58,429 bases of DNA, from positions 1 through 58,429 of the forward strand of contig JAFRUS010000080.1 in NCBI GenBank assembly GCA_017438745.1, written 5' to 3'. The notes under the pieces are model-generated. The model did no database searches. It was given only the letters and a program-made list of their open reading frames with translations, and had not been told where the DNA came from. Below, piece after piece: positions 31,053 to 40,051 of the stretch (the stretch's first letter is position 1; every line of letters begins with the position of its first letter). A program made the position numbers and the translations under genes. The stretch is from Oscillospiraceae bacterium (GTDB lineage: Bacteria; Bacillota; Clostridia; Oscillospirales; Ruminococcaceae).

Positions 31053-32150
31053 ATGACATTTAATACTGTTGGTTTTATCGGATTCGGCCTTATCGGCGGA
31101 TCGATAGCTAAAAAGATGAGGATCAATGATCCAGGCGTTAAAATAATCGCTTCAGCAAGAAGACAGGAAACCATCGATACAGCTTATGCTGCCGGACTTA
31201 TAGATAATAAAAAATCCTGTATAATCTCTGATTTTTCCGAGTGTGACGTTATTTTTCTGTGCGCACCCGTAAAAAACAACATAGACTATCTTCACAAGCT
31301 CAAACCTGTGATCAGCAAAGACTGTATAATCACAGACGTAGGAAGCACCAAGACAGAGATACATGAAGAGGTTATCCGTCTTGATCTGGAAAAGAACTTC
31401 ATAGGCGGACATCCTATGACTGGTTCTGAAAAGACCGGTATTGAAAATGCAGATGAATATCTGCTGGAAAATGCATATTACATAATTACACCTACTGAAA
31501 AGAATACTGAAGAACAGATTGCAGGATTCCGCGGTTTTGTAAAATCACTCGGTTCTATCCCGCTTGTTCTTGACTATAAAAAACACGACTATGCAACCGC
31601 TTCAATCAGTCATCTTCCTCATATGATCTCATATGCTCTTACAAACCTTGTAAAGAACATCGATGATCAGGACGAGACAATGAAGACTATCGCTGCCGGC
31701 GGTTTCAGAGATATGACACGAATCGCAGCTTCATCACCGGTAATGTGGCAGAGTATATGTCTTTCAAACAAGGAACAGCTTATTTCACTCATGGATCAGT
31801 ACATCGATGAAATAACCCGTCTCCGTGAGAGTATAGATCATTCAGAAAAGCAGGAGCTTCTCAATTACTTTTCTGAAGCGAAGGAATACCGTGATTCTCT
31901 GTTCATACCAAGCAAGAGATCAAGTACAGTCTGCTATGAAATGTTCGTTGACCTCGTGGATGAGGCCGGCGGTATCGCTATCATCGCCAGCATGCTTGCT
32001 TTCAAGGGCATTAACATCAAGAATATCGGAATCATCAACAACCGTGAGTTTGAGGAAGGTGTTCTCCGTATCGAGTTTTATACTCACGAAGCACTCGACC
32101 TTGCAGTTGTTGTACTTAAAGAGAAAAATTACAAAGTTTACTGCAGATAA
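31053..32150 (+). CDS. tyrA: Prephenate dehydrogenase with C-terminal ACT domain
   Basis: The 365-residue enzyme converts prephenate and NAD+ to 4-hydroxyphenylpyruvate for tyrosine synthesis. The N-terminal Rossmann motif is GFIGFGLIGGSIAKKM. IGGHPMTGSEKTGIENA is the family's active-site segment, and SHLPHMISYAL carries a conserved His. The C-terminal ~70 residues (VDEAGGIAIIASMLAFKGIN) form an ACT domain, probably for tyrosine feedback. It stands alone with its own promoter and terminator, away from other aromatic genes. Confidence 0.95.
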   Translation: MTFNTVGFIGFGLIGGSIAKKMRINDPGVKIIASARRQETIDTAYAAGLIDNKKSCIISDFSECDVIFLCAPVKNNIDYLHKLKPVISKDCIITDVGSTKTEIHEEVIRLDLEKNFIGGHPMTGSEKTGIENADEYLLENAYYIITPTEKNTEEQIAGFRGFVKSLGSIPLVLDYKKHDYATASISHLPHMISYALTNLVKNIDDQDETMKTIAAGGFRDMTRIAASSPVMWQSICLSNKEQLISLMDQYIDEITRLRESIDHSEKQELLNYFSEAKEYRDSLFIPSKRSSTVCYEMFVDLVDEAGGIAIIASMLAFKGINIKNIGIINNREFEEGVLRIEFYTHEALDLAVVVLKEKNYKVYCR

Positions 32151-32164
32151 ATCTTTCATAATAT

Positions 32165-32202
32165 TAAAAGCCGTCGGTTTAATTGACCGGCGGCTTTTTT
32201 GC
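32165..32202 (+). terminator. Rho-independent terminator of tyrA
   Basis: AAAAGCCGTCGGT pairs with ACCGGCGGCTTTT and continues into a T-run. Confidence 0.9.
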
Positions 32203-32336
32203 AAGGGTATTAATTCTGGAAAATACATTGTGATATTTTTGTTGACATTTTCTTTTGATCATATCGATAAAGATGTATACGTTTACTTAAAAAGAGTAAG
32301 ATTTAACTAAAGGGGTTTCTTAAATTTATGATTTAC

Positions 32337-32365
32337 TTGACAACTTAATTAATCTGTAGTAAAAT
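32337..32365 (+). promoter_or_regulatory. Promoter of the GH26 gene
   Basis: TTGACA (32337-32342) and TAAAAT (32360-32365) have a 17-bp spacer. The transcript has a leader of about 155 nt. Confidence 0.75.
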
Positions 32366-32394
32366 AAAAACAGATTAATTTAGGGAATGCTTAT

Positions 32395-32510
32395 TAAATT
32401 AGTGCTTAAGCAGTAATTATTAATTAAGTAAGAGGAACGAGGCGAAGCCGGATCCCGCAGCTTAATCAGTGTTTCCTTAAGTATGTGTTTCAGGAAAAGT
32501 CTATTTTTTG
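32395..32510 (+). repeat. GAAGCC-type repeat in the GH26 leader
   Basis: The 376-bp gap 32151-32526 holds the tyrA terminator, a promoter, and this element: an A/T-rich taattattaattaag part, GAGGCGAAGCCGGATCC, then CTTAATCAGTGTTTCC. It lies in the untranslated leader of the mannanase gene, so it would be transcribed. Confidence 0.5.
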
Positions 32511-32526
32511 AAATGAGGTAGTATTT

Positions 32527-34602
32527 ATGTCAAAGAATTTAGTAAGAATTTTATCAGCTATAAACGCAGCTGTAATGATGAGCACTGCTGCTGCAGTTTT
32601 TCCGGTATCTGTTTCAGCTGAAGATACAGGCGTTATTTTTGAATCTGAAGTTGAAAACATAGAAGGCGTAGAAAACTGGACATCGATCTATGAAAACCAG
32701 ATCCCTGGTTATTCAGGAGACGGTTTTGCTTATCTCACAGCTAAAAACATAGAATTCGAGGTCGAAGCTCCTGAAGAAGGACTTTATGAATTTGATGTAA
32801 GATATGCACAGATTCTCAGTGAGGAGGGAAGAATGCAGACTATCACTATCAACGGTGCGGAATACAGTAAAGTATTCGCCTACACTAACAAGTGGGTCGA
32901 TACGGAATTCGGAAAATACAGACTCAAAAAGGGAACAAACAAGATAGCTCTTATCCCTAAGTATGGTTATGCTGCATTCGACACAATTACAGTAAAGAAA
33001 GCTGTAATGCCTGATCTTAAGGCAACTGCTTCAGCTGTTCCGTGTGATCCTAAGGCAACAAAGGAAGCAAAGGGCCTTATGAGCTATCTCTACAGTGTTT
33101 ACGGTACAGGTATTCTTTCAGGTCAGCAGACAATCTACGGCGGCGGCCACAAGATGAATACTACTATCCGCTACAATGCTGAAAAGGATATCTGCGTTGA
33201 TGAATCCGGCAAGGAATACAGCTTTGATCCTGCAGACAAGGCAGTTGCAGATGACGGATCAAAATTCGTATGGAAGTGTACTGACGAAAACGGTCAGGTT
33301 TACAGCTATGATTCACAGAACCGCAACTACAGCTACTGTGAATACGACAGAGAATTAAAGTACCTTAAGGAAACTGTAGGTGACATGCCGGCTATCCAGG
33401 GCTTCGACTTCGGTGCAAACTGCCCTTGCTACAAGTGGGATGATGGTATCGTTGAAAGAATGATCGACTGGACAAATAACAAGAACGGTATTTGTACAGC
33501 ATCATGGCACATCAACGTTCCTGTAACAATGGCTGACTATACTCTCGGCGAACCTCTCGACTTCTCAAAGACAACTTACTCTGAAAAGTGTGACTTCAGC
33601 CCTTCAAAGGCTATGGAAAAGGGAACTCCGGAAAACGACTACTGGACACTCTGTATCAAGAACCTTGCTGAACAGCTTTCTGCACTTCAGGACGCAGGCG
33701 TTCCTGTTCTCTTCCGTCCTCTCCACGAAGCTGACGGTAACTATTCAAACGGCGGCGTTTCATGGTTCTGGTGGGGCAAGGAAGGTCCGGAAGTTTACAA
33801 CAAGCTCTGGAAATATCTCCAGACAGAACTTCAGGAAACATACGGAATCCACAACCTCATCTGGGAACAGAATCTCTACACATGGTCAGATGCATCTGCT
33901 GAATGGTACACAGGTGAAGAATATGTTGACATTGTAGGATACGACAAGTACAATACACAGTATAACCGTCATGACGGTAAAACAAGCGGCCCGAACCTTG
34001 ATGCAGAATCAGGCATCTTCTGGAAGCTGTATGATACTGTAAAAGGTAAAAAGATGGTTTCAATGCCGGAAAACGATACTATTCCGTCGCTCGATAATAT
34101 AACAATTGAAAAGGCAGGCTGGCTCTATTTCTGCCCTTGGTATGATGAAGAAAGCACACCTAAGTTCCTTTCAGGTGAAGAATATCAGGATGCGGATGAA
34201 GTAAAGAAACTCTATGAGAGCGATTACTGCATCACACTTTCCGAACTTCCGAAGGACTGGAAGAGCTATGAGGCTTCAACAACACCCTCAGATCCGGGAA
34301 AAGATAACGACCCTTCAAAAGATACTGATCCTGGTAAGGACACTGATCCGGACAAGGATAAAGAACCTGTAACATCTCCTACACCTGATAAGGAAGTAAA
34401 ATCAGCCGGTATCGGTGATGTTTACACAGACGGCAAGATCGACGTAACAGATCTTACAGAACTTTCACTTGCCCTCTTAGGCGACAGAAAGCTTACAGAA
34501 GATCAGCAGAAGCTCGCTGATATCGACGGCGACGGAGAACTTTCACTCGCCGATCTCGCAAGACTCCGCCAGTATCTTTCAAAGAAGATCGACAAGCTTT
34601 GA
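32527..34602 (+). CDS. Secreted GH26 beta-mannanase with CBM35-like and dockerin domains
   Basis: The 691-residue enzyme has a signal peptide (1-31, ending VSA). A CBM35-like beta-sandwich (about 35-155) begins FESEVENIEG and contains YEFDVRYAQ. The GH26 domain (about 175-580) opens with TGILSGQQT; the acid/base Glu is in RPLHEADG and the expected nucleophile is in MVSMPEND. An Asp/Lys/Pro linker of DPGKD repeats follows. The C-terminal dockerin (about 630-690) has loops near VYTDGKIDVTDL and DIDGDGELSLADL. It cleaves beta-1,4-mannan and probably docks to a cellulosome scaffold. GAGGT precedes ATG 32527. Confidence 0.93.
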   Translation: MSKNLVRILSAINAAVMMSTAAAVFPVSVSAEDTGVIFESEVENIEGVENWTSIYENQIPGYSGDGFAYLTAKNIEFEVEAPEEGLYEFDVRYAQILSEEGRMQTITINGAEYSKVFAYTNKWVDTEFGKYRLKKGTNKIALIPKYGYAAFDTITVKKAVMPDLKATASAVPCDPKATKEAKGLMSYLYSVYGTGILSGQQTIYGGGHKMNTTIRYNAEKDICVDESGKEYSFDPADKAVADDGSKFVWKCTDENGQVYSYDSQNRNYSYCEYDRELKYLKETVGDMPAIQGFDFGANCPCYKWDDGIVERMIDWTNNKNGICTASWHINVPVTMADYTLGEPLDFSKTTYSEKCDFSPSKAMEKGTPENDYWTLCIKNLAEQLSALQDAGVPVLFRPLHEADGNYSNGGVSWFWWGKEGPEVYNKLWKYLQTELQETYGIHNLIWEQNLYTWSDASAEWYTGEEYVDIVGYDKYNTQYNRHDGKTSGPNLDAESGIFWKLYDTVKGKKMVSMPENDTIPSLDNITIEKAGWLYFCPWYDEESTPKFLSGEEYQDADEVKKLYESDYCITLSELPKDWKSYEASTTPSDPGKDNDPSKDTDPGKDTDPDKDKEPVTSPTPDKEVKSAGIGDVYTDGKIDVTDLTELSLALLGDRKLTEDQQKLADIDGDGELSLADLARLRQYLSKKIDKL

Positions 34603-34662
34603 TCATTTGTCACTGCTTTAAAAGCGAAATACGGAAGTTACAGATAAAATTATAATTAATAT

Positions 34663-34696
34663 TGCGGTCACATCGCGAAGATGTGGCCGCTTTTTC
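34663..34696 (+). terminator. Rho-independent terminator of the GH26 gene
   Basis: GCGGTCACATC pairs with GATGTGGCCGC around loop GCGAA, followed by TTTTT. Confidence 0.9.
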
Positions 34697-34780
34697 GTGC
34701 TTTGCAATATAGTTTCGCAATATTTGAAAAATATTGATTACAAATTTGTAATTATCATATACACGAAGTCATTGGTATGA

Positions 34781-34905
34781 TATAATGATGACACAGTAAA
34801 AACATATTTGTTCTTTTCGTGGAGCAGATAAACTGCTTTGACCAGACAAATTCCGTTTTGTCCGGTGAACAAAACGACAGTGTCCTCTCTGGCAAAGCGG
34901 TGTTT
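34781..34905 (+). other. -10 box and structured leader of the second CotH gene
   Basis: TATAAT (34781-34786) has only a poor -35. The transcript then contains an outer stem AAACTGCTTTGACC (34830-34843) with GGCAAAGCGGTGTTT (34891-34905). Inside it a perfect hairpin CGTTTTG (34854-34860) with CAAAACG (34870-34876) competes with a GACAAA/TTTTGTC pairing (about 34845-34863). The exclusive hairpins suggest an RNA switch, but no known class is recognised. Confidence 0.45.
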
Positions 34906-34936
34906 ACTGATTTTAAAGTGTTAGGAGAAAAAATCT

Positions 34937-37198
34937 ATGAGAAAGTGTTTGGCAAAAACAATCACTTCTGTTGCCGTGATCGCGGCAGCGGCAGCTCAGC
35001 TTTCAGCGTTTTCTGTATCCGCTGCAGAAACCGGTGCTGAGGCAGGCAATTACCCAAGGATAAGCATCACCACAAAAGCGGGAAACGGAAATGAACTTGA
35101 AAAAGCAGACGGCTATGTGAAAGCAACAATAAAAGTTGTTTCACCTGCAGATGCATCAGGTGACTATTCCGTTTTAGAAGAAACGGGCAAAATGAAAGTC
35201 AGGGGAAATTCTACAGCCCGTGCGGAGAAGAAGCCTTTTAACATCAAGTTCGACAAGAAACAGAATGTTCTTGACATGGGAAAGGGAAAGAAATGGTGCC
35301 TTCTTGCAAACTGTTTTGACCCTTCACTTGTACGAAACTACACTGCATTCGAGATTGCACATGAACTTGGCCTTGATTACACACCTGACTGCAAGTTCGC
35401 AGAGTTCTGGCTCGACGGAACCTACAAGGGCTGTTATCTTGTGACAGATCCTATCGAGAGCGGTTCAAACAGAATCGAGATCGATACCGATGCAGATGAC
35501 TTCATGGTTGAATATGAAGCATACCGCGTTGAAGATCTTATGGCATATGTCACAACAGATGACGGCAGCATGAGATTTTCTGTAAGCGAACCTGAAATGC
35601 CTGATCCGGCTGATTATAAGGAAAATGAGCAGGAACAGTATTATGCCGACAAGGATGCATATGATCTGAAGGTAAACAATATCTCCGTTATCATGAACAA
35701 TGTAACGGAAACCATCAAAAACGGCTCATACGAAGAAATGTGTGAAGTTATTGATATGGAATCTTTCGTTGATTACTATGTTCTCAATGAAATTATGAAG
35801 ACATGCGACTTCGGATGGAGTTCAGTAAACTTCTACTACTCAGACGGTAAGCTCCATGCAGGCCCTGCCTGGGACTTTGACCTTTCATCAGGTAATACAA
35901 ATCCTGAATATCCTTCACTCGTCGAGACTGAAAGCGAAATTGCATATACTCAGAACTTCACTGACTTTGAAACAAATTCATCTTCAGAAGGTCTGTACGC
36001 AGCAGGATACAACTTCTATAAATATCTCACTGCAAACGATGACTTTATGAACGATGTAAAGACGGTATTCGTTGAAGAACAGGAATATATAAGAAACCTC
36101 ACAGCAGACGGCGGCAAACTTGATCAGATTTACGCTGAAAACAAGGAAATGTTTGAAAATAACTTCGCAGCTGTCGAAGAAGGCGGAGCCGGATGGGTAG
36201 CTTCAAAGGCATACGCTTCTACTATGAGAGTTCCGGATGCAACATTTGAAGAAAACTTTACTTTCTTCAAAAACTGGATAGCAGACAGAAATGACTGGTT
36301 ATTTGATACATGGATCGGTCATGAATTCGGCGAAGACGGCAACTGCATCCACTGCGGTATCAGCAAGGACGACTGCTCGATTGCCGGTCATAAATACGAT
36401 GGCGGCAGCTGCACAGTCTGCGGTAAAGAAAGTCCTGATCAGAACAAGATGCTCTTTACAGAAGGCATGACATACGGAAAGATCTATGATCTTAAGGATT
36501 ACGACTTTGCTCATATCAGCGGAGTTAAAGTTAAGTTTAAGAATGATATAAGCAATGATTTCACAGGTGCAGTTGTACTTGGAAACTATGCATATTCCGA
36601 AAGCATAAACAATTCAACCTGCAGCGGAAATACATTTGAATTCAGTTTCAATAATCTCGCTTTATGGAGAGCTCCTGATACAATTTCTGTTTACAGATGG
36701 GCAGGAGAAGATCCGGTAATTGAATCAATCGAATTTATTTATACTGAAGATCCTGCAATACCAGATGACGGTGTACAGATCACTGCTTCAGAAGACGGCA
36801 GCTTCGATATTTCAGCTCTTGATCCTGAAACTGTAGAGTCTGTTACAATTGTTCTTAAAGAAGAAGTTTATAACGGCGGCGGACAGATCGTCTTTGATAA
36901 CTGGTCAAATTCTTCATTCAATATCACAAGAGCAAGCGGCAGAGCATTTACGGTTGATGTAAGAAACACATCAGGTCGTTTCAACATAAATCTCTGGGGT
37001 GATTCTGCAGAGGTCGAAAAAGTTATCGTACATCAGAATATTCCGGAAGTGATCGCAGAACCAGAACCTGAGGTTATCGTGGAACCAGTTCCGGATCCAA
37101 TCCCGGAAGTAATAGTTGAACCAGAACCGGAAATCACAGTTCCTGAACCGCTCCCAGAACCAGATCCGGAACCAGTGATCATTTACGAACTTCTTTAA
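34937..37198 (+). CDS. Secreted CotH-kinase family protein with Glu-Pro tail
   Basis: The 753-residue protein has a signal peptide ending SVSAAE (about 30). The CotH kinase domain (about 38-430) contains MKVRGNSTARAEKKPFNIKF, FWLDGTYKGCYLVTDPIE, and metal-binding AGPAWDFDLSSGN. Next is a small Cys-rich segment with CIHCGISKDDC and CTVCGK (about 470-500), similar to repeats found after CotH in ruminococci. Beta-rich domains follow, and a C-terminal tail of about 45 residues of EPEPEVIVEP units. It may phosphorylate secreted proteins. AGGAG precedes ATG 34937. The tail may span the wall. Confidence 0.88.
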   Translation: MRKCLAKTITSVAVIAAAAAQLSAFSVSAAETGAEAGNYPRISITTKAGNGNELEKADGYVKATIKVVSPADASGDYSVLEETGKMKVRGNSTARAEKKPFNIKFDKKQNVLDMGKGKKWCLLANCFDPSLVRNYTAFEIAHELGLDYTPDCKFAEFWLDGTYKGCYLVTDPIESGSNRIEIDTDADDFMVEYEAYRVEDLMAYVTTDDGSMRFSVSEPEMPDPADYKENEQEQYYADKDAYDLKVNNISVIMNNVTETIKNGSYEEMCEVIDMESFVDYYVLNEIMKTCDFGWSSVNFYYSDGKLHAGPAWDFDLSSGNTNPEYPSLVETESEIAYTQNFTDFETNSSSEGLYAAGYNFYKYLTANDDFMNDVKTVFVEEQEYIRNLTADGGKLDQIYAENKEMFENNFAAVEEGGAGWVASKAYASTMRVPDATFEENFTFFKNWIADRNDWLFDTWIGHEFGEDGNCIHCGISKDDCSIAGHKYDGGSCTVCGKESPDQNKMLFTEGMTYGKIYDLKDYDFAHISGVKVKFKNDISNDFTGAVVLGNYAYSESINNSTCSGNTFEFSFNNLALWRAPDTISVYRWAGEDPVIESIEFIYTEDPAIPDDGVQITASEDGSFDISALDPETVESVTIVLKEEVYNGGGQIVFDNWSNSSFNITRASGRAFTVDVRNTSGRFNINLWGDSAEVEKVIVHQNIPEVIAEPEPEVIVEPVPDPIPEVIVEPEPEITVPEPLPEPDPEPVIIYELL

Positions 37199-37227
37199 TT
37201 GGCATTTCTAAATTTTTAATTTTTTAG

Positions 37228-37262
37228 CTGCGGGACAGTCAGTAAAATGGCTGTCCTGCAGT
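37228..37262 (+). terminator. Probable terminator hairpin without a clean T-run
   Basis: CTGCGGGACAGTCA pairs with TGGCTGTCCTGCAG; the following bases are TTATAATAAAAAA. It may still end the CotH transcript. Confidence 0.55.
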
Positions 37263-37279
37263 TATAATAAAAAATCGCG

Positions 37280-37308
37280 TTGATAAATCATTTTAAAAAG
37301 AGTATAAT
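37280..37308 (+). promoter_or_regulatory. Promoter of the 280-residue lipoprotein gene
   Basis: TTGATA (37280-37285) and TATAAT (37303-37308) have a 17-bp spacer. Confidence 0.8.
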
Positions 37309-37353
37309 ATTATTTGTGTGAAAAATAAAGGAATTCTAAGGAGGAAACTTATT

Positions 37354-38196
37354 ATGTTAAAAGAAAAAACAGCAGTTTTAGCCTGCGTACTTGCATCCTT
37401 ATTCGCATTTGCTTCATGCGGACCGGTTTCAGAAAATACCGAACTTAGTGTTGGAAATACAACTGAAAGTGTTTCGGAAACTGCAGCAGAAACAGAAGAA
37501 ACAACAGCTGCAGAGACAACAGAGGCAGAAGCAGTAACTACGGTGGTTTCAGAAACAGTGACATCAGAAACTACAGCCGCTGAGAAAGTAACCGAGGCTC
37601 CGGAGACAAAGGCTGAAACCAAGGCCGAAACTAAAGCTGATGCAGAAACAGCATCAGATAAACCATATGCAGCAGCATATAATGAACTTGCTAAGAAAAT
37701 AATCGAAGAAAACGGCGATGACGTTACATTCGCTCTTATAGATATTGACGGCGATGATACACCTGAACTCTCAGCAGGAAAGCTTGGCTACTGGGTAAGT
37801 CTTTATACATATGCTGACGAAAAAGTACATACGCTCATGGATTTCTATCCTTACGGAGTATCAGGAAATATCGGATATGATTACATTCCGGGTCAGAATT
37901 ATCTTCACTATTCAAGTGCTTCAAATGCCGGAATCATTCGTTACGACAACTATATGAAAGTAACCGGAAACCATGAACTCGAAACTATTGCCTGCATCGA
38001 AGCCCGTTTCTTTGATGACAAAAACGGCAACGGTCTGGCAGATCAGGATGAACTTGATACATATACAGAAAACGCAAAATACTACAAAGACGGTGAAGAG
38101 ATCACAGCTGAGGAAGTAGCTTCATACAATAAAGGAGAATCCAGAGAAGTTGCTGGTAAACTTTCTTTAGAAGAACTTATTAGTGAAATGAAGTAA
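37354..38196 (+). CDS. Lipoprotein with Thr/Glu-rich linker and a DIDGD-type domain
   Basis: The 280-residue protein starts at ATG 37354 after AAGGAGG. Lipobox FASC lies at about residue 22. A Thr/Glu/Ala linker fills 25-95, then a globular domain of about 170 residues with VTFALIDIDGDDTPEL and DDKNGNGLADQDELD, both resembling calcium-binding loops. This domain recurs in ruminococcal lipoproteins that I know only as hypothetical. It is probably anchored outside the cell; function unknown. Confidence 0.7.
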   Translation: MLKEKTAVLACVLASLFAFASCGPVSENTELSVGNTTESVSETAAETEETTAAETTEAEAVTTVVSETVTSETTAAEKVTEAPETKAETKAETKADAETASDKPYAAAYNELAKKIIEENGDDVTFALIDIDGDDTPELSAGKLGYWVSLYTYADEKVHTLMDFYPYGVSGNIGYDYIPGQNYLHYSSASNAGIIRYDNYMKVTGNHELETIACIEARFFDDKNGNGLADQDELDTYTENAKYYKDGEEITAEEVASYNKGESREVAGKLSLEELISEMK

Positions 38197-38312
38197 AATA
38201 TTTGTTGGTTTGAAATCTACTGTTTTTACTTGATCTGATAGAGAAAAAATCTGATAGTTAAGTTCATTCAGTTTATTGTTGTATTGCTCGATTTATCGGC
38301 CTGCAAATAAAA

Positions 38313-38366
38313 GGTATGCCTTCGGCATACTATTGAAAAACGGGCATTAAAATGTCCGTTTATTTA
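38313..38366 (+). repeat. GGTATGCC-TTCGGCATAC element with terminator hairpin
   Basis: GGTATGCC (38313-38320) and GGCATAC form a short UUCG-type hairpin, then AAACGGGCATTAAAATGTCCGTTT, read as two arms at about 38339-38362, forms a terminator with TATTTAT. The family recurs at 51.4, 52.9, 53.9, 55.6, 56.5, 57.4 and 58.1 kb. It lies within the 443-bp gap 38197-38639. Confidence 0.65.
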
Positions 38367-38470
38367 TCTATTTATGTGTTTTTGATTTTGTTGCAATGAT
38401 GAAAAAGAATTTTTAAATATTGATTATATTAGATTTTATGGTGGTTAAACCGTTATAAAGAGTAAAAATA

Positions 38471-38503
38471 GCTGCGTTGCCATTCTGGTTACGCAGTTTT
38501 TTT
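38471..38503 (+). terminator. Orphan rho-independent terminator
   Basis: CTGCGT and ACGCAG are followed by seven T. It repeats the arms of the terminator at 39891, and no gene lies between 38197 and here. It may mark a lost gene. Confidence 0.7.
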
Positions 38504-38556
38504 ATACACGAATTCAATACTCAACAATTAGATGGTAAATTGATGGAGAAAAATTG

Positions 38557-38585
38557 TTGATTTTTACTAATCGGCTTGTTATAAT
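38557..38585 (+). promoter_or_regulatory. Promoter of the dockerin esterase gene
   Basis: TTGATT (38557-38562) and TATAAT (38580-38585) have a 17-bp spacer. Confidence 0.8.
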
Positions 38586-38639
38586 AGAAAAGGAATCGTT
38601 TTGGATTTCTTTTGGGTTTATTTAAGAGGAGAAAGAATC

Positions 38640-39851
38640 ATGAATTGTAAAAGAATACTTGCTGCACTGACCGCTGTGTCACTTACTGCAGCTGCTGTCA
38701 GTGTTTCTGCTGACATGCGCATCAACGGTGATCTTAATAATGACAACCGTGTAAACGTCGCTGACCTTTGTATGATGAAGGGTGTATTGACTGGTGCTGA
38801 TGCCGATAAAGATATTTATGACATCACTCAGGACGGATCAGTAAACACAAGTGATTTTGTAATGCTTATGCAGTACATAATTGGTACAGTGGAGTCGCTG
38901 CCTGCGATCCAGCCGCAAACTCCTCCGTATGTGCAGCCGACAGATCAGCCTACTGTTACACCAACAGAGCAGCCAACAACTACACCTGTTTCGGATCCGT
39001 CTTCATATATGCAAAAGGTGAGAGCAAACATCATTACACCTGAACCGGCTGATATCTCACAGGAAAAGCCGGGAGTTGATTACGGAAAAGTTGAAAGCAT
39101 CACATATATGTCAACAACAGCAGGACGTGAAAAGAGAGCTAACGTTATCCTTCCAGCAGGATACAGCACAGACAAGAAATATCCTGTTATGTTTGTAAAC
39201 CATGGTATTTTCGGTAATCAGGACTCAATGCTTGATCCGAGCATGGGCATTCAGACTATATCAGCAAACCTAGCAGCTGAAGGTGAAGCAGAACAGATGA
39301 TCATTGTTCTTGCTGACATGTTCTCAAGCAAGGATATGATATTCCCGAGTGGCTATGATATTCCTACAGTTGAAGGTTATGACGCATTTGTAAAGGATAT
39401 CTGCGATGATCTTATTCCGTATATTGAAGCAAATTATTCAGTTAAGACCAGACGCGAGAACAGAGCTATCACAGGCTTCTCAATGGGCGGACGTGAATCT
39501 CTCTACATCGGTATTTCAAGACCTGATGTCTTCGGATATATCGGCGGAGCATGTGCTGCACCGGGTATCACTCCTATGGTAGACGGCAACATGACTCATC
39601 CGGGTTCAATGCAGGAGATCGAATTCAAGATAAAGGATTCTGATCCGAAGCCATATATTCTCATGCTTACAGGTGCTCAGTTTGACGGCGTTGTAAGCAA
39701 CAGTCCTCAGAAATACGATGAACTCCTTACTAAGAACGGCACAGATCACATCTGGCAGGAAGTACCTAACGGTGACCACGGCGGCGTTACAGTAAGAGCT
39801 CATTTCTATAACTTCTGCAAAGCTGCTTTCAGAGCAGATGTAAATGATTAA
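38640..39851 (+). CDS. Secreted dockerin-bearing CE1/esterase-D-like carbohydrate esterase
   Basis: The 403-residue protein starts at ATG 38640 after AGAGGAG. It has a signal peptide (1-25) and an N-terminal dockerin (about 29-85, loops DLNNDNRVNVADL and DITQDGSVNTSDF). A Thr/Pro/Gln linker follows, then an alpha/beta hydrolase domain (about 135-400) with VMFVNHGIFG, the nucleophile elbow GFSMGG and His in GDHGG. It resembles feruloyl/acetyl xylan esterases and probably deacylates hemicellulose, attached through the dockerin to a scaffold beside the mannanase. Confidence 0.88.
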   Translation: MNCKRILAALTAVSLTAAAVSVSADMRINGDLNNDNRVNVADLCMMKGVLTGADADKDIYDITQDGSVNTSDFVMLMQYIIGTVESLPAIQPQTPPYVQPTDQPTVTPTEQPTTTPVSDPSSYMQKVRANIITPEPADISQEKPGVDYGKVESITYMSTTAGREKRANVILPAGYSTDKKYPVMFVNHGIFGNQDSMLDPSMGIQTISANLAAEGEAEQMIIVLADMFSSKDMIFPSGYDIPTVEGYDAFVKDICDDLIPYIEANYSVKTRRENRAITGFSMGGRESLYIGISRPDVFGYIGGACAAPGITPMVDGNMTHPGSMQEIEFKIKDSDPKPYILMLTGAQFDGVVSNSPQKYDELLTKNGTDHIWQEVPNGDHGGVTVRAHFYNFCKAAFRADVND

Positions 39852-39890
39852 GACCACCATTTTTCTTAAGGATATCTTTAGATACCCTTT

Positions 39891-39930
39891 AAAAGCTGCG
39901 TTATCATATGGTTACGCAGCTTTTAAAATT
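39891..39930 (+). terminator. Rho-independent terminator of the esterase gene
   Basis: AAAAGCTGCGT pairs with ACGCAGCTTTT, followed by AAAATTT. Confidence 0.8.
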
Positions 39931-39949
39931 TGTATACTGCCATCAGGGA

Positions 39950-40014
39950 AACGCTGATTAATTAATAAATCAGCGTGACGAAGCCTTGATGAAATCCTTA
40001 ATTTATGCTATAAT
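39950..40014 (+). promoter_or_regulatory. GAAGCC-type repeat carrying the promoter of the second GGDEF gene
   Basis: GCTGATTAATTAATAAATCAGC, a near-perfect palindrome at about 39953-39974, leads into GACGAAGCC. TTGATG (39986-39991) and TATAAT (40009-40014) have a 17-bp spacer, so the repeat's edge supplies the -35 box. Confidence 0.65.
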
Positions 40015-40051
40015 TGTAACAAACAAGTACAGCATGGGGAGGGGATTGGTT

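Noticed and set aside
34819..35040. Small upstream open frame in the CotH leader
   Set aside because: It encodes the structured leader and overlaps the CotH start in another frame; no ribosome site precedes it.
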